A stretch of DNA of 64,000 nt from an uncultured Lachnospiraceae bacterium (GCA_900315735.1 ONAD01000008.1:1-64000); one strand, 5' to 3'. Positions 32,793 to 42,151 are shown, numbered from the stretch's first letter. The notes: generated by a model from the sequence alone, not told the origin. Numbers and translations: made by a program.

Positions 32793-33494
32793 ATGGCTGC
32801 AAAACAGAAAATTTTAATTGTAGATGATGATGTTAATATCGCAGAACTGATTTCCCTGTATCTGACCAAAGAATGCTTTGATACAAAGATGGTTCATGAT
32901 GGGGAATCTGCTTTGAAAGAATTTGAAACCTATGCACCAAATCTGATTCTTCTTGATTTGATGCTTCCGGGCATTGATGGTTATCAGGTATGCCGTGAAA
33001 TCCGGGCAAAAGCCAATGTTCCGATTATCATGTTATCTGCCAAAGGTGAAATCTTTGACAAAGTTCTCGGACTGGAGCTGGGGGCAGATGACTATATCAT
33101 GAAGCCTTTTGATTCCAAGGAACTGGTTGCCAGAGTCAAGGCAGTGCTTCGCCGCTATCAGCCGGTAAAGCAGGAGCCTGCACAGCCGGATTTAAAATGT
33201 GTTACCTATCCGGATCTAGTGGTCAATCTTTCCAATTACTCTGTGGAATATTATGGAAAGACAATCGATATGCCGCCAAAGGAGTTAGAGCTTCTTTATT
33301 TCCTTGCGTCCTCACCGAATCAGGTATTTACAAGAGAACAGCTTTTAGACCATATCTGGGGCTATGAATACGTGGGAGATACCAGAACTGTTGACGTTCA
33401 TGTAAAGAGACTTCGTGAGAAAATTAACGATCATACCGCCTGGAGCATTTCTACAGTCTGGGGCATCGGCTACAAATTCGAGGTTAAAGAATGA
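32793..33494 (+). CDS. OmpR-family response regulator
   Basis: A 233-residue regulator with receiver domain (phospho-acceptor Asp55 in LILLDLMLPG, acidic pair in VDDDVN, lysine in YIMKPFD) and a C-terminal winged helix (about 130-233, DTRTVDVHVKRLREKI). Its stop overlaps the kinase start by 4 nt (ATGA). It would bind promoters when phosphorylated by the neighbouring kinase; targets are not evident here. Confidence 0.93.
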   Translation: MAAKQKILIVDDDVNIAELISLYLTKECFDTKMVHDGESALKEFETYAPNLILLDLMLPGIDGYQVCREIRAKANVPIIMLSAKGEIFDKVLGLELGADDYIMKPFDSKELVARVKAVLRRYQPVKQEPAQPDLKCVTYPDLVVNLSNYSVEYYGKTIDMPPKELELLYFLASSPNQVFTREQLLDHIWGYEYVGDTRTVDVHVKRLREKINDHTAWSISTVWGIGYKFEVKE

Positions 33495-34912
33495 AGAAAC
33501 GACTTTATCTGAAGCTGTTGATTGGATATGTGATTTTTGGCATTCTCGGCTTTATTCTCGTATCCACCTTCAGCTCTCATTATACTTATGAATATATTGA
33601 AGATACCGAAGTTGACCGGCTATATAAGGAAGCCAATATGATTGCATCTACCTATGCTTCTAACTATTTCAGTGAGGACATTACGGTAGACGATTTGCAT
33701 AACAGCCTTGCCACCCTTGGCACTTACCTTGCTTCGGAAATCTGGGTCATGAACACGGATGGCGATATTCTGATTAACTCCAATGCCGCTGTGGACATGG
33801 ATCATCTGACACATATTGACGGATTTAATGTAGCAGATTTTGGCAGCAAATATTACACCACCGGTTCTTTTTATAATTATTATGACGATACGCATCTTAC
33901 GGTATTTTCGCCGATTACGATTAATTACAAGGTGCGTGGATATGTGCTGATTCACCAGCCGCTTTCCGTAATCACGCACCATCATGCACATTTACTGAAT
34001 ATTATGTACCTGACTCTGCTTCTGATTTTTATCTGTGCAACCCTGTTACTGATTATCATTGGCTTCGAGGTCTACATCCCAATCCGCAAAATGATTAAGG
34101 GTGCTGATGCTTTTGCCGAGGGCAATTTCAGTTATAAAATTCCGGTACATAAAAATGATGAAATCGGCTATCTTGCCGCTTCTCTAAATTATATGGCAAA
34201 TGAGCTGAATACCCTGGAGGATGACCAGCGTAAATTTATTTCCAATGTCTCCCATGATTTTCGTTCTCCGCTTACTTCCATCAAAGGTTATGTGGAAGCC
34301 ATGTTAGACGGAACGATTCCACCGGAGATGCAGGAAAAATATTTAAATATCATTGTTTTCGAGACAGACCGTTTGTCCAAGCTCACCCAGAGCCTCTTAG
34401 AGTTAAATAAATACGGCAGCCACGGCACAATGTTAGACGTCAGCGAATTTGACATTAACCAGTTAATTAAAATGACCTGTCTTACCTTTGAGGGAACCTG
34501 CAAAGCCAAACGGATTTCCTTCCACCTGATTCTTGCCGGTAAAACACTTTACGTAAAAGCGGATATGAGCAAGATTCAGCAGGTGGTTTATAATCTGATT
34601 GACAATGCCATCAAGTTCAGCCACCATGATTCTGAAATCACCATTGAGACCACCAAGAAAAGCGAAAAAGTATTTGTTTCTGTCAAGGATACCGGCATCG
34701 GAATTCCAAAAGACAGCCAGAACAAAATTTTTGAGCGTTTCTACAAAACTGACCTGTCCCGTGGAAAGGACAAGAAGGGTTCCGGTCTTGGACTCTCTAT
34801 CGTAAAAGAAATTATTCAGGCACATGATGAAAATATCAACGTCATAAGTACCGAAGGAGTCGGCACAGAATTTATCTTCACACTGCCGGCAGCCCAGCGG
34901 GAAGAGTTGTAA
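33491..34912 (+). CDS. Membrane sensor histidine kinase
   Basis: A 473-residue kinase with membrane helices near 8-28 and 168-192 enclosing a sensing domain of about 140 residues outside the cell. A HAMP linker (about 193-245) follows, then the phospho-accepting His255 in FISNVSHDFRSPLTS. The ATPase domain shows NLIDNAIKFS, DTGIGIPKD and GSGLGLSIVKEI. It is translationally coupled to the response regulator. The signal is unknown. A bidirectional terminator follows. Confidence 0.93.
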   Translation: MKKRLYLKLLIGYVIFGILGFILVSTFSSHYTYEYIEDTEVDRLYKEANMIASTYASNYFSEDITVDDLHNSLATLGTYLASEIWVMNTDGDILINSNAAVDMDHLTHIDGFNVADFGSKYYTTGSFYNYYDDTHLTVFSPITINYKVRGYVLIHQPLSVITHHHAHLLNIMYLTLLLIFICATLLLIIIGFEVYIPIRKMIKGADAFAEGNFSYKIPVHKNDEIGYLAASLNYMANELNTLEDDQRKFISNVSHDFRSPLTSIKGYVEAMLDGTIPPEMQEKYLNIIVFETDRLSKLTQSLLELNKYGSHGTMLDVSEFDINQLIKMTCLTFEGTCKAKRISFHLILAGKTLYVKADMSKIQQVVYNLIDNAIKFSHHDSEITIETTKKSEKVFVSVKDTGIGIPKDSQNKIFERFYKTDLSRGKDKKGSGLGLSIVKEIIQAHDENINVISTEGVGTEFIFTLPAAQREEL

Positions 34913-34974
34913 CGCCAGTTTATAACCTACAGAACCCGCCACCGGCAGCTTCTTACAAATAATAATCGCTTTGT

Positions 34975-35005
34975 AACTACGAGAAACACCCTTTGTGAGT
35001 TTCCC
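34975..35005 (+). repeat. Dispersed 31-bp repeat, copy 1
   Basis: A 31-bp sequence starting AACTACGAGAAACAC that recurs on the opposite strand at 63928-63958 with 3 mismatches. Each copy can form an imperfect hairpin and lies beside a Rho-independent terminator. Confidence 0.7.
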
Positions 35006-35022
35006 GCTATTCAAGTAAATTG

Positions 35023-35069
35023 AAAACAGCAGCTTATGAACTTTATTCTGTTCATTGGCTGCTGTTTTT
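35023..35069. terminator. Bidirectional intrinsic terminator between the kinase and AIM24 genes
   Basis: An 11-bp stem (AAAACAGCAGC/GCTGCTGTTTT) with an inner ATGAAC/GTTCAT stem. It is flanked by T-tracts on both strands, so it can serve the converging genes on either side. Confidence 0.85.
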
Positions 35070-35126
35070 CTCTGCATACTTCTATGATTTACTTTCCAGT
35101 TGGTGCTTCATTTTTCCCTCGGAGAT

Positions 35127-35804
35127 TTATTTTCCGCTCGGAAGATATGGGCGCAGACATCCTGCCATCTGTGAGATTGGCATGGACTGTAAGAATACAC
35201 GACCCGGTCCGGTTACTACGGTATTGAATACTCCCTCTCCACCAAACATGATATTCTTAAGGCCAGGTACGGTCTGTATGTCGATAGAACAGGAAGAATC
35301 CATTGCTGCAAGATATCCTGTGTCTACGATAATTGACTGGCCAGGCTGAAGCATATACTCTTTGATATAGCCGTCAAATTCAACAAATGCCATTCCCTGT
35401 CCAGAAAGTCTCTGCATAATAAATCCTTCTCCACCGAAGAAGCCTGCGCCTAATCTCTTCTGGAAGAATACGGATAATTCTACGCCTGAGGTAGATGCCA
35501 AAAATGCTGTCTTCTGACATACGATATCTGCTCCCGGCTGAATCTCAAATGCACGGATACATCCAGGGAAGCTGGATGCAAATGCGATAGTGCCCTGACC
35601 ATTCATGGCAGTATATGTATTTACAAACATGCTCTCTCCGCTGACCATTCTTCCAAACATTTTGCCGATTCCGCCGCCAACAGTATTCATCTGCATATTC
35701 GGAGACATCCAGGACATTGCTCCCTTTTCGGTAATCATCATCTCGCCTGACTCTAATTCACAGACTACAACCGGCATTGGTTCGCCTTCAATATTAAATC
35801 TCAT
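35127..35804 (-). CDS. AIM24 family protein (TIGR00266-like)
   Basis: A 225-residue protein of the AIM24 family, which has a beta-sandwich fold and unknown bacterial function. Glycine-rich repeats typical of it are visible (GGGIGKMFGRMVSGESMFVN, ASSFPGCIRAF, QRLSGQGMAFVEFDG, GEGVFNTVVTGPG). There is no signal peptide or membrane helix. GGAGGG precedes the ATG. It is a single-gene unit facing the two-component operon across a shared terminator. Confidence 0.9.
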   Translation of the reverse strand: MRFNIEGEPMPVVVCELESGEMMITEKGAMSWMSPNMQMNTVGGGIGKMFGRMVSGESMFVNTYTAMNGQGTIAFASSFPGCIRAFEIQPGADIVCQKTAFLASTSGVELSVFFQKRLGAGFFGGEGFIMQRLSGQGMAFVEFDGYIKEYMLQPGQSIIVDTGYLAAMDSSCSIDIQTVPGLKNIMFGGEGVFNTVVTGPGRVFLQSMPISQMAGCLRPYLPSGK

Positions 35805-35890
35805 TTTTAAACCCTCCTGCTGATTTGCATAACATTTTCATGAACCTTTTTTATTATAACAATATAGGAGTGGTCTGCCAATATATTCCA

Positions 35891-37756
35891 TTAATCTTTT
35901 ATGCGTTTTCTGCATCCAAGATAAACTGCTCCTGCGCCACTGCACAATGCCAATACAAGCCAAATGCCAACCGGAGTCATGTCTCCTGTTTTCACAGTTG
36001 CGGTCTGTGATGCGTTTCCGGTTGTGCTATTTCCTGTTGCACTGCTTCCTGTTGTGCCGTTGCTATTTCCTGCAGTTCCACTTCCTGCTGTGCTGCTTCC
36101 TGCTGTGCCGTTTCCTGCTTCACCATTTCCTGTAGTTCCGCTTCCCGGCGTTGTTCCGCCGGATGAAGTTCCGGCTTCAAAGACCAGCGCATATGCTGAG
36201 AATTTGTTGGTTGCAAAAGTTATGGTTCCATTTGCTGCATCATAAGTTGCAGGAAGTTTTTCATAGGCACCATCATGCTCACGAATCACATAATAAGTTC
36301 CCTGCTGGTTCTTCATCTCGTCTTTTACCTGAAGGGTTACATTTAATTCTGCATTTAAATCGGTCAACTGAGTTTCCCATGCATCGTTGGAATTTCCTTT
36401 ATTTACTACCTGGAATAAGTCCATGGAAAGATAGCTTTGAATCTCTCCATTTCCTGCCTGCGCCTGCATGCCACTCTGTATCTGATTCAGCTCTGCTCCA
36501 CTGATATCTGCAATATTTAACTGAAGATTTCCGGAGCCGATAATATTTTCTGCATTTCCAAGAGTTGCACCATCTACCTTTGTACTTGCCGTACTTACTT
36601 TATCCTCTGACTTTGTAAATAACGCACTCAGGTGTAAATCTGTTGCCGGCATATCCAACACAAAGGTACTTACCTGGGAATCTACTGCGGTCAGTTTTCC
36701 ACCGTTTAAGGATGCGCTTAATAACTGATAGCCGTAATCCGGTGTAAACTTAATCGTTACTTTAGTTCCTGCCTTAAATTCTGCATAGCCAAAGTCACCA
36801 TCCAGTCTTGTGGAGGCATCTGCTATATTTCCGCTTGCCAGCTCTTCGGCATTTACTACCGTTCCATCTTCTAACTGCGCATTGATAATTTCCACACTTC
36901 CATGTTCGATAACACAGTCATTTCCAAATCCATGCTGTTCTGCCACTGCAAGAGACGGTGCCCATACGATATTATAATTACGGTTGCTGTTGGTAGTCAG
37001 CACCACTTCTATCTGGTAAGAATCTGCCGGAGCCACTTCAAATTCCAGATTGTCTGTCGTTCCACCCAATGAAATTGCTGTTCCATTTACCAGAATGGAA
37101 GCAAATGCATAACCAAAATCTGCGGCAATTGCCACTCTGTGACGCTGCGTCTTATCTCCGGTAAAACTGCCTGATATATTCGTTCCCATTCCGGAACCAA
37201 TTCTCATGCCATCTATCTGTAAATCTCCAATTGCTCCTCCCACGGCAGTTGCTGTAACTGCAATTGTTTCTCCGGTTGTCGGTCCTCCGGGATTCTGTCC
37301 CGGTGTGGAGCCACCGCCTCCGGATGTCTCGGTACGAAATTCTAAAATCAATTCCACCTGCTCTGACGCACTTACGGAAAATGCCTGTCCGCCCTCTGAA
37401 GTAAGTGCAGTCCTGTCAAGGCTTGCATCCTGCGCACCATTCTTATTTACCTGGCAGTGATTGATTATCGTATCCGTTCCACATACTACTTTAAAATGTA
37501 CCGTATGATCAAGACTGTCATCCGGTCTGTTTATTTCTATCGGTGTGTCATCATATGCACTCTGGTTTACTTCTGTCCAGTCAGCCGCTGTATCCCATTT
37601 ATAATACACGGTTCCGGTTGCTGTGCTGTCCTGTCTTGCAATTCTGACCACTGCATTCTGGCCATCAGCTTTTACAATCATACCGGCACTTCCCATAAAT
37701 AATGAAAATACCATAAAAAAGCTCAACAGCCAGGAAATTTTCTTTCGCATCTTCAT
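35891..37756 (-). CDS. Secreted surface protein with Gly/Thr/Ser repeat linker and C-terminal membrane anchor
   Basis: A 621-residue exported protein. A signal peptide (about 1-30, WLLSFFMVFSLFMGSAG) is followed by beta-rich domains I do not recognise, then a low-complexity stalk of G, T, S, A and N (about 530-585). The C-terminus is VKTGDMTPVG, a hydrophobic helix and CRKRIKD. That tail resembles the cell-wall anchors of Lachnospiraceae surface proteins, although a true LPxTG is missing, so sortase attachment is uncertain. It starts 22 nt after the lipoprotein gene and probably shares its transcript. Confidence 0.75.
   Translation of the reverse strand: MKMRKKISWLLSFFMVFSLFMGSAGMIVKADGQNAVVRIARQDSTATGTVYYKWDTAADWTEVNQSAYDDTPIEINRPDDSLDHTVHFKVVCGTDTIINHCQVNKNGAQDASLDRTALTSEGGQAFSVSASEQVELILEFRTETSGGGGSTPGQNPGGPTTGETIAVTATAVGGAIGDLQIDGMRIGSGMGTNISGSFTGDKTQRHRVAIAADFGYAFASILVNGTAISLGGTTDNLEFEVAPADSYQIEVVLTTNSNRNYNIVWAPSLAVAEQHGFGNDCVIEHGSVEIINAQLEDGTVVNAEELASGNIADASTRLDGDFGYAEFKAGTKVTIKFTPDYGYQLLSASLNGGKLTAVDSQVSTFVLDMPATDLHLSALFTKSEDKVSTASTKVDGATLGNAENIIGSGNLQLNIADISGAELNQIQSGMQAQAGNGEIQSYLSMDLFQVVNKGNSNDAWETQLTDLNAELNVTLQVKDEMKNQQGTYYVIREHDGAYEKLPATYDAANGTITFATNKFSAYALVFEAGTSSGGTTPGSGTTGNGEAGNGTAGSSTAGSGTAGNSNGTTGSSATGNSTTGNASQTATVKTGDMTPVGIWLVLALCSGAGAVYLGCRKRIKD
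36012..36165 (-). repeat. Degenerate tandem repeats encoding the surface protein stalk
   Basis: Short in-frame repeats of a GSxTxGN/GTAG type (DNA units of 12-24 bp such as TTCCTGCTGTGCC on the plus strand). Slippage here could change the length of the stalk between strains. Confidence 0.7.
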
Positions 37757-37778
37757 ATTTTCTCTCCTTTACCTTCTT

Positions 37779-38642
37779 CTATAAGTTGCCACTTCCACCG
37801 CACACATTGCAGGCTCCGCTGCCGCCACAGCTTTCGCAGGTGACCGGCTTCGTTCCTCCACCACATATGGTACATGCATACACATGTGCTCCCATACAAT
37901 TCGGGAAATCACAAATTCCTTCGTGCTTCGTGCTGTTTCCGTTTGCATCACAGTAAATGCAGGTCTCCGTCAATGCTCCATGACACCTCGGACAGGATAC
38001 ACTGTACCCACTTCCCCGATAGCCATCACCTTTACATTCCTGACATTTTCCGGTTCCGCCACAGGCAGTGCATGGATTTTCCGGCACTGCATTCTCATTT
38101 TCGTAATCAGCTATTTCAAGTTCCGCCTCAATTTTCTCTTCTGCAATAACTTCCTGTGCCGCTTCCTTTATCTTTCCGCAGACGGCCTGCGTATCACAGC
38201 TTGTATCCTTCACCTCTGCAATCGCGATGCTTACCTTCTTATTAGTATCAAGATAGCCTTTTTCTGATGCCGCCAGAATCATTTCCTTTACACCGGCTTC
38301 TACAGTAAGCCCTTTCAGTGAAAGCTTCTGGTAAGCATCTTTTGCATCCTCATTCAGATATTCGAATCCCACTATCTCATTCTTCTGATTCAAATACAAT
38401 TTTATTTCCGGATTAATGGTTACCGTACAGGAAAATGCATAAGTTTCCGGTATCAGTTCCTCTGCAGCTTCTGCATTTTCTTCCTCTGTATCTTCCGTAT
38501 CGCTGACCGTTTCTGCCTGTTCCGTTTCTTCTACTGGAATGTTCTCCTCTGTAGAAGCAGACTCAACTTTCGCCTTTCCGCAGCCTCCCAGTACCACCAG
38601 TATGAGCAGACAAAGCAATCTTCTAATGGATTTTTTTCTCAC
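37779..38642 (-). CDS. Lipoprotein with RsgI-like domain and DnaJ-type zinc-finger repeats
   Basis: A 287-residue predicted lipoprotein with an unusual combination of parts. The signal peptide ends in a lipobox (VLGGC, Cys21). An acidic Glu/Thr-rich spacer follows. Residues about 70-175 resemble the extracytoplasmic domain of RsgI anti-sigma factors (VTINPEIKLYLNQ, LNEDAKDAY, LKGLTVEAG). The last 95 residues hold repeated CxxCxGxG-type knuckles like the DnaJ zinc region (CTACGGTGKC, CPRCHG, CESCGGSGAC, CNVCGGSG). It therefore places zinc knuckles outside the membrane. It is followed by a surface-protein gene and preceded by a candidate LuxR site at 38715-38728. Confidence 0.8.
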   Translation of the reverse strand: MRKKSIRRLLCLLILVVLGGCGKAKVESASTEENIPVEETEQAETVSDTEDTEEENAEAAEELIPETYAFSCTVTINPEIKLYLNQKNEIVGFEYLNEDAKDAYQKLSLKGLTVEAGVKEMILAASEKGYLDTNKKVSIAIAEVKDTSCDTQAVCGKIKEAAQEVIAEEKIEAELEIADYENENAVPENPCTACGGTGKCQECKGDGYRGSGYSVSCPRCHGALTETCIYCDANGNSTKHEGICDFPNCMGAHVYACTICGGGTKPVTCESCGGSGACNVCGGSGNL

Positions 38643-38714
38643 GTTTTTCCTCCTTCCTTTTTCTGTCCTTTTACTATATGAATATATGCTTTTCCCACCT
38701 GTTTTGATAAGTTT

Positions 38715-38728
38715 ACATTTGTCTCATT
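38715..38728 (-). promoter_or_regulatory. Candidate LuxR operator, copy 1 (lipoprotein operon)
   Basis: ACATTTGTCTCATT on the plus strand, matching the motif found twice before the LuxR gene (40236 and 40261). It lies 73 bp upstream of the lipoprotein start, about 30-40 bp before a weak -10 (TATAGT), an activator-like position. Confidence 0.5.
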
Positions 38729-38746
38729 TTAGGGATTTTCCACGAT

Positions 38747-40195
38747 TTATGGCTGTTTCCAGCTATAATAAAACTGAAGAAGCCCAATTCTCGACTTCGT
38801 CTCTGTCTTTTCATTTAAAGAGGCCATATAACGATACAATGCTGCTCTTGAAATATATAGCTGCTCTGCTATTACCTGCACACTTTCATCAGAAGAAAGC
38901 AATAACCTTAACACATCCTGCTCCCTGTTTGTAAGTGCATAATTCTTCACAAACGCCTGAAATTTATCCTCCAAAAATTTTTCACGTTCTTTTTCCAACA
39001 TTTTCGCCATATTTTCTTCCTGTATATCCATACGAAACTGTACCATATACAAATATACCAGCATACTGATAACTGGAAATAAAATCAATGCTATGATGCT
39101 GATGCGCATTCCATCCCCGGTCTCTATCAGCATCAGGGAAATAGTTCCTGTAATCCCGACACAGATATTATTTGTTGCCCTTCCAAGTCCAGCCCATAAC
39201 TCCGGTACTTTCATATAATAGGAAAGGTCCATAAAACTGGTGGTAAAATATACCACAAAGAAGCCTGCGGACAAATAGAACACAATAAGACCTGCCATAA
39301 ATGGTCCGCCCCAGACTATTATCACTACACACATTGTTGAAAGCAGTGTCACACAGTACATCATAATCTGCATAAATCTATGCTCTTTTATATCAAAAAG
39401 AACTCCTGCCAACAGTCCGCTTACCGCAAGCAATAATCTCGGCCACTGACCAATATCTACACTTCCACCTGCATGCACTAAAGTTACGGCATTGTCCAGA
39501 CTGGAAAAAATGCATGTCATCAGAACCACTATTGAAATCAAAAGCTGTGCCGCAAGCATCGGATGTCTGAGGCTTCTCCTGTTATTCTTCCGGATATCAG
39601 TATCTGAATCTATCCCTAACTCCTCTGCTCCTGCTACCCCCCGGCTGCATTCCAGACGCAGTCTGCGAACCAGCAATACCATCGCTGCCAGGAAAACAGA
39701 AAGTGCAACTGACTCTACCGTGCTGTTATGTATCAGATTATTGCTGATAAACTGAAGCAATAATCCAAAGGCATATCCAAATCCAACGGTTTGTGCAAGT
39801 CCCTTTTCTGTCGAAAGGCTTACCGCAGCATAATAATGTACAGCACTTCCAATAATGCCATATAAAATATAAAGCAGGAATCCGGATAAAAGCATACTTC
39901 GATAGGACAAATGCTCCTGAATTACGAAAATGCAGCTGATTCCTGCTATCGGCAGTAAATATAAACCTATCTCCCGCATCTTCTGGTTAAAATAACGGTT
40001 AATACATGGGAATAACAGGAATCCGATTACGCTGATTCCCAGCACATAGTTCTGTGCTCTTACTACTCCTGCGGAATCTGTTGCATAGCGTATCATATTG
40101 TCAAACAGATACTCCGAGCCTAAAAATATATAATTGAAAATAGCCAGCACTGCTATGATTCGAATTCTTTCCGGTTTCATAAATTGTCTCATCAT
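38747..40195 (-). CDS. Membrane-embedded LuxR-type regulator (MFS-like N-terminus)
   Basis: A 482-residue protein with about 12 membrane helices in the first 390 residues, arranged like an MFS carrier, and a cytosolic LuxR helix-turn-helix at the C-terminus (about 415-480, NYALTNREQDVLRLLLSS and VIAEQLYISRAALYRYM). Such proteins probably sense a small molecule through the transporter-like part and act on DNA directly from the membrane; this mode is inferred. It is transcribed towards the lipoprotein-surface protein operon. Two copies of a 14-bp motif sit at its own promoter. Confidence 0.85.
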   Translation of the reverse strand: MMRQFMKPERIRIIAVLAIFNYIFLGSEYLFDNMIRYATDSAGVVRAQNYVLGISVIGFLLFPCINRYFNQKMREIGLYLLPIAGISCIFVIQEHLSYRSMLLSGFLLYILYGIIGSAVHYYAAVSLSTEKGLAQTVGFGYAFGLLLQFISNNLIHNSTVESVALSVFLAAMVLLVRRLRLECSRGVAGAEELGIDSDTDIRKNNRRSLRHPMLAAQLLISIVVLMTCIFSSLDNAVTLVHAGGSVDIGQWPRLLLAVSGLLAGVLFDIKEHRFMQIMMYCVTLLSTMCVVIIVWGGPFMAGLIVFYLSAGFFVVYFTTSFMDLSYYMKVPELWAGLGRATNNICVGITGTISLMLIETGDGMRISIIALILFPVISMLVYLYMVQFRMDIQEENMAKMLEKEREKFLEDKFQAFVKNYALTNREQDVLRLLLSSDESVQVIAEQLYISRAALYRYMASLNEKTETKSRIGLLQFYYSWKQP

Positions 40196-40228
40196 CTGTT
40201 CCCTGCTCCATTCTTTTGTCTTAATTTC

Positions 40229-40256
40229 ATTATATACAATTGTCTCATTCCATCAA
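40229..40256 (-). promoter_or_regulatory. Promoter of the membrane LuxR gene with operator in the spacer
   Basis: TTGATG (40251-40256) and TATAAT (40229-40234) on the minus strand, 16 bp apart. The motif copy at 40236-40249 fills the spacer, a position expected for repression. Confidence 0.6.
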
Positions 40257-40274
40257 GTTGACAAATGTCTCATT
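40236..40274 (-). promoter_or_regulatory. Candidate LuxR operators, copies 2 and 3
   Basis: ACAATTGTCTCATT (40236-40249) and ACAAATGTCTCATT (40261-40274), 25 bp apart. With the copy at 38715 they give the consensus ACAWWTGTCTCATT, whose first eight bases are palindromic. The rest of the gap to 40460 shows hairpins (for example GAATGTGCC/GGCACATTC) but no gene. Confidence 0.6.
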
Positions 40275-40460
40275 TCCGGTAAAACCGCCATTTTCCGGTG
40301 TTTTTCTCCCCGTTTTCTTTTTGCTGCCCGTGGAACAAAGAATGTGCCTTGGCACATTCTCGCGCCTGCGGCGGTTGCTTGCGACATCTACCTTATACGC
40401 CGCAGTGCGCATCCTTGCGGAGCGTTTTTTACTTTACAGGAAAGCAATTTCCTGTAAAGC

Positions 40461-40492
40461 AAAAAAGAGCCAGGACACGAATGTCCTGGCTC
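40461..40492 (-). terminator. Strong intrinsic terminator after rplQ
   Basis: On the minus strand an 11-bp stem (GAGCCAGGACA) closes on a TTCG tetraloop and is followed by TTTTTT. It ends the ribosomal supercluster transcript. Confidence 0.92.
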
Positions 40493-40520
40493 TTAATTGA
40501 TTCATATAAAACGATGTTAA

Positions 40521-41057
40521 TTATACTAACTCGATAAGAACTTCTAAAGCTCCATCACCTTTACGCTGGCCAATCTTTACGATTCTTGTGTAACCACCGT
40601 TACGGTCTGCATACTTAGGTGCGATTTCGTCGAATAATTTTGCAACTAAATCAACTTTCTTTGTATTTTTCTTCTTTCCTGCTGCTTCTGTAGGAACTTC
40701 AGTTACAGGATAAAGAACTTTTAACATCTCTCTTCTTGCATGAAGACGGGAAGGATTATCCTTCTTGATTGTTTTTTCAACTTCGTCATATACAGTAACT
40801 TTCTTACCATCTACAACTTCTTTTACTCTCTTGCCGTCTTTGTCTTTTCTTGCAACTTTAGCTTTTACAGTAACTTCTTCGAAGTTATCTTTCTCGCGAA
40901 CTGCCATTGCAATAAGACCTTCTGCAATTTTACGGATTTCTTTTGCTTTTGCTTCTGTGGTAACAATTTTACCATTGTTTAATAATGCTGTTACCTGATT
41001 TCTCAGTAATGCTTTTCTCTGGGAAGATGTTCTTCCTAATTTTCTATACTTTGCCAT
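40521..41057 (-). CDS. rplQ: Ribosomal protein L17
   Basis: A 178-residue bL17, part of the large subunit near the exit tunnel. The family signature MAKYRKLGRTSSQRKALLRN sets the start at 41057, with GGAGG upstream; the frame continues to 41096 but without support. It is longer than the usual 115-130 residues because of a lysine-rich insertion of roughly 50 residues in the middle (from KVARKDKDGKRV). It is the last gene of the cluster, 131 bp after rpoA. Confidence 0.95.
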   Translation of the reverse strand: MAKYRKLGRTSSQRKALLRNQVTALLNNGKIVTTEAKAKEIRKIAEGLIAMAVREKDNFEEVTVKAKVARKDKDGKRVKEVVDGKKVTVYDEVEKTIKKDNPSRLHARREMLKVLYPVTEVPTEAAGKKKNTKKVDLVAKLFDEIAPKYADRNGGYTRIVKIGQRKGDGALEVLIELV

Positions 41058-41096
41058 TTTTATTCCTCCATTTGTGGTACATCCGGCCATGCTCAT

Positions 41097-41188
41097 CGGA
41101 CTTACTTACCGAATGCTTGTTTTGTGCCACTCATGAACCAACATCACCACGCTCGTCGGACTTACTGGTGCTGCTGCACTGAGTTATC
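41097..41188. repeat. Direct repeat in the rpoA-rplQ gap
   Basis: On the minus strand AAGTCCGAYGAGCRTGG occurs twice about 57 bp apart between rpoA and rplQ. The role is unknown; an RNA processing site or an inserted repeat are both possible. Confidence 0.45.
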
Positions 41189-42151
41189 TTAAACCTCGTC
41201 GCCCTGATTGAGCTGAAGGCCTAATTCTTTTAATTTTGCTAATACTTCTTCCAAAGACTTACGTCCAAGGTTACGAACTTTCATCATATCTTCCGGTGTA
41301 CGGTTTGTAAGTTCTTCAACGGTATTGATACCTGCTCTCTTCAAGCAGTTGTAAGAACGTACGGATAACTCCAGTTCGTCAATGTTCATCTCAAGAACTT
41401 TTTCCTTCGCATTGTCTTCTTTCTCAATCATGACTTCTGCTGTCTTAGCATTCTCGGAAAGGTCAATGAAAAGACTTAAGTGCTCGCTTAATACCTTTGC
41501 AGCTAAGCTGACTGCTTCGTCTGGAGCAAGTGTTCCATTGGTATATACGTCAAGTGTCAGTTTATCGTAGTCGGTAATCTGACCTACACGGGTATTCTGA
41601 ATGGATAAGTTCACACGCTCTACCGGTGTATAGATAGAATCTACTGCGATTACACCGATTGGTAAATCTGCATCTTTATTCTTATCTGCGCTGACATAAC
41701 CTCTACCTTTGGTAATGGTTAATTCCATGTATAACTTGGAATCAGCACCGCCATTTAAGTGTGCAATTACTAAATCCGGATTCATAATCTGAATATCCTG
41801 ATCCACCTGAATATCTGCTGCTGTAACAACGCCTTCACCGCTGAACTCAATGTAAGCTACCTTAGGTTCATCATCAGCGCTGTTATTACGGATTGCAAGC
41901 TCTTTGATGTTCATAATGATTTCAGTAACATCTTCCTTTACGCCAGGAATAGAACTGAACTCATGAAGTACACCATCGATTTTAACCTGACTTACTGCTG
42001 CACCTGGCAGGGATGACAACATGATTCTTCTTAAAGAATTACCAAGTGTTGTACCATATCCTCTTTCCAAAGGTTCGCATACGAATCTTCCATATCTTTT
42101 GTCTTCAGAAATTTCAGCAATTTCAATTGTTGGTTTTTGAAAATCGAACAC
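41189..42151 (-). CDS. rpoA: RNA polymerase alpha subunit
   Basis: A 320-residue alpha subunit. The N-terminal dimerisation domain ([20 protein letters not shown]) assembles polymerase, and the C-terminal domain ([29 protein letters not shown]) contacts UP elements and activators. The start is GTG with GGAGGGG upstream. It lies in the usual place between rpsD and rplQ. Confidence 0.98.
   Translation of the reverse strand: MFDFQKPTIEIAEISEDKRYGRFVCEPLERGYGTTLGNSLRRIMLSSLPGAAVSQVKIDGVLHEFSSIPGVKEDVTEIIMNIKELAIRNNSADDEPKVAYIEFSGEGVVTAADIQVDQDIQIMNPDLVIAHLNGGADSKLYMELTITKGRGYVSADKNKDADLPIGVIAVDSIYTPVERVNLSIQNTRVGQITDYDKLTLDVYTNGTLAPDEAVSLAAKVLSEHLSLFIDLSENAKTAEVMIEKEDNAKEKVLEMNIDELELSVRSYNCLKRAGINTVEELTNRTPEDMMKVRNLGRKSLEEVLAKLKELGLQLNQGDEV

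Noticed and set aside
35964-36245. Plus-strand and minus-strand open frames over the surface-protein stalk
   Set aside because: Low-complexity DNA opens several frames; only the minus-strand 621-residue frame has a signal peptide, ribosome site and anchor.
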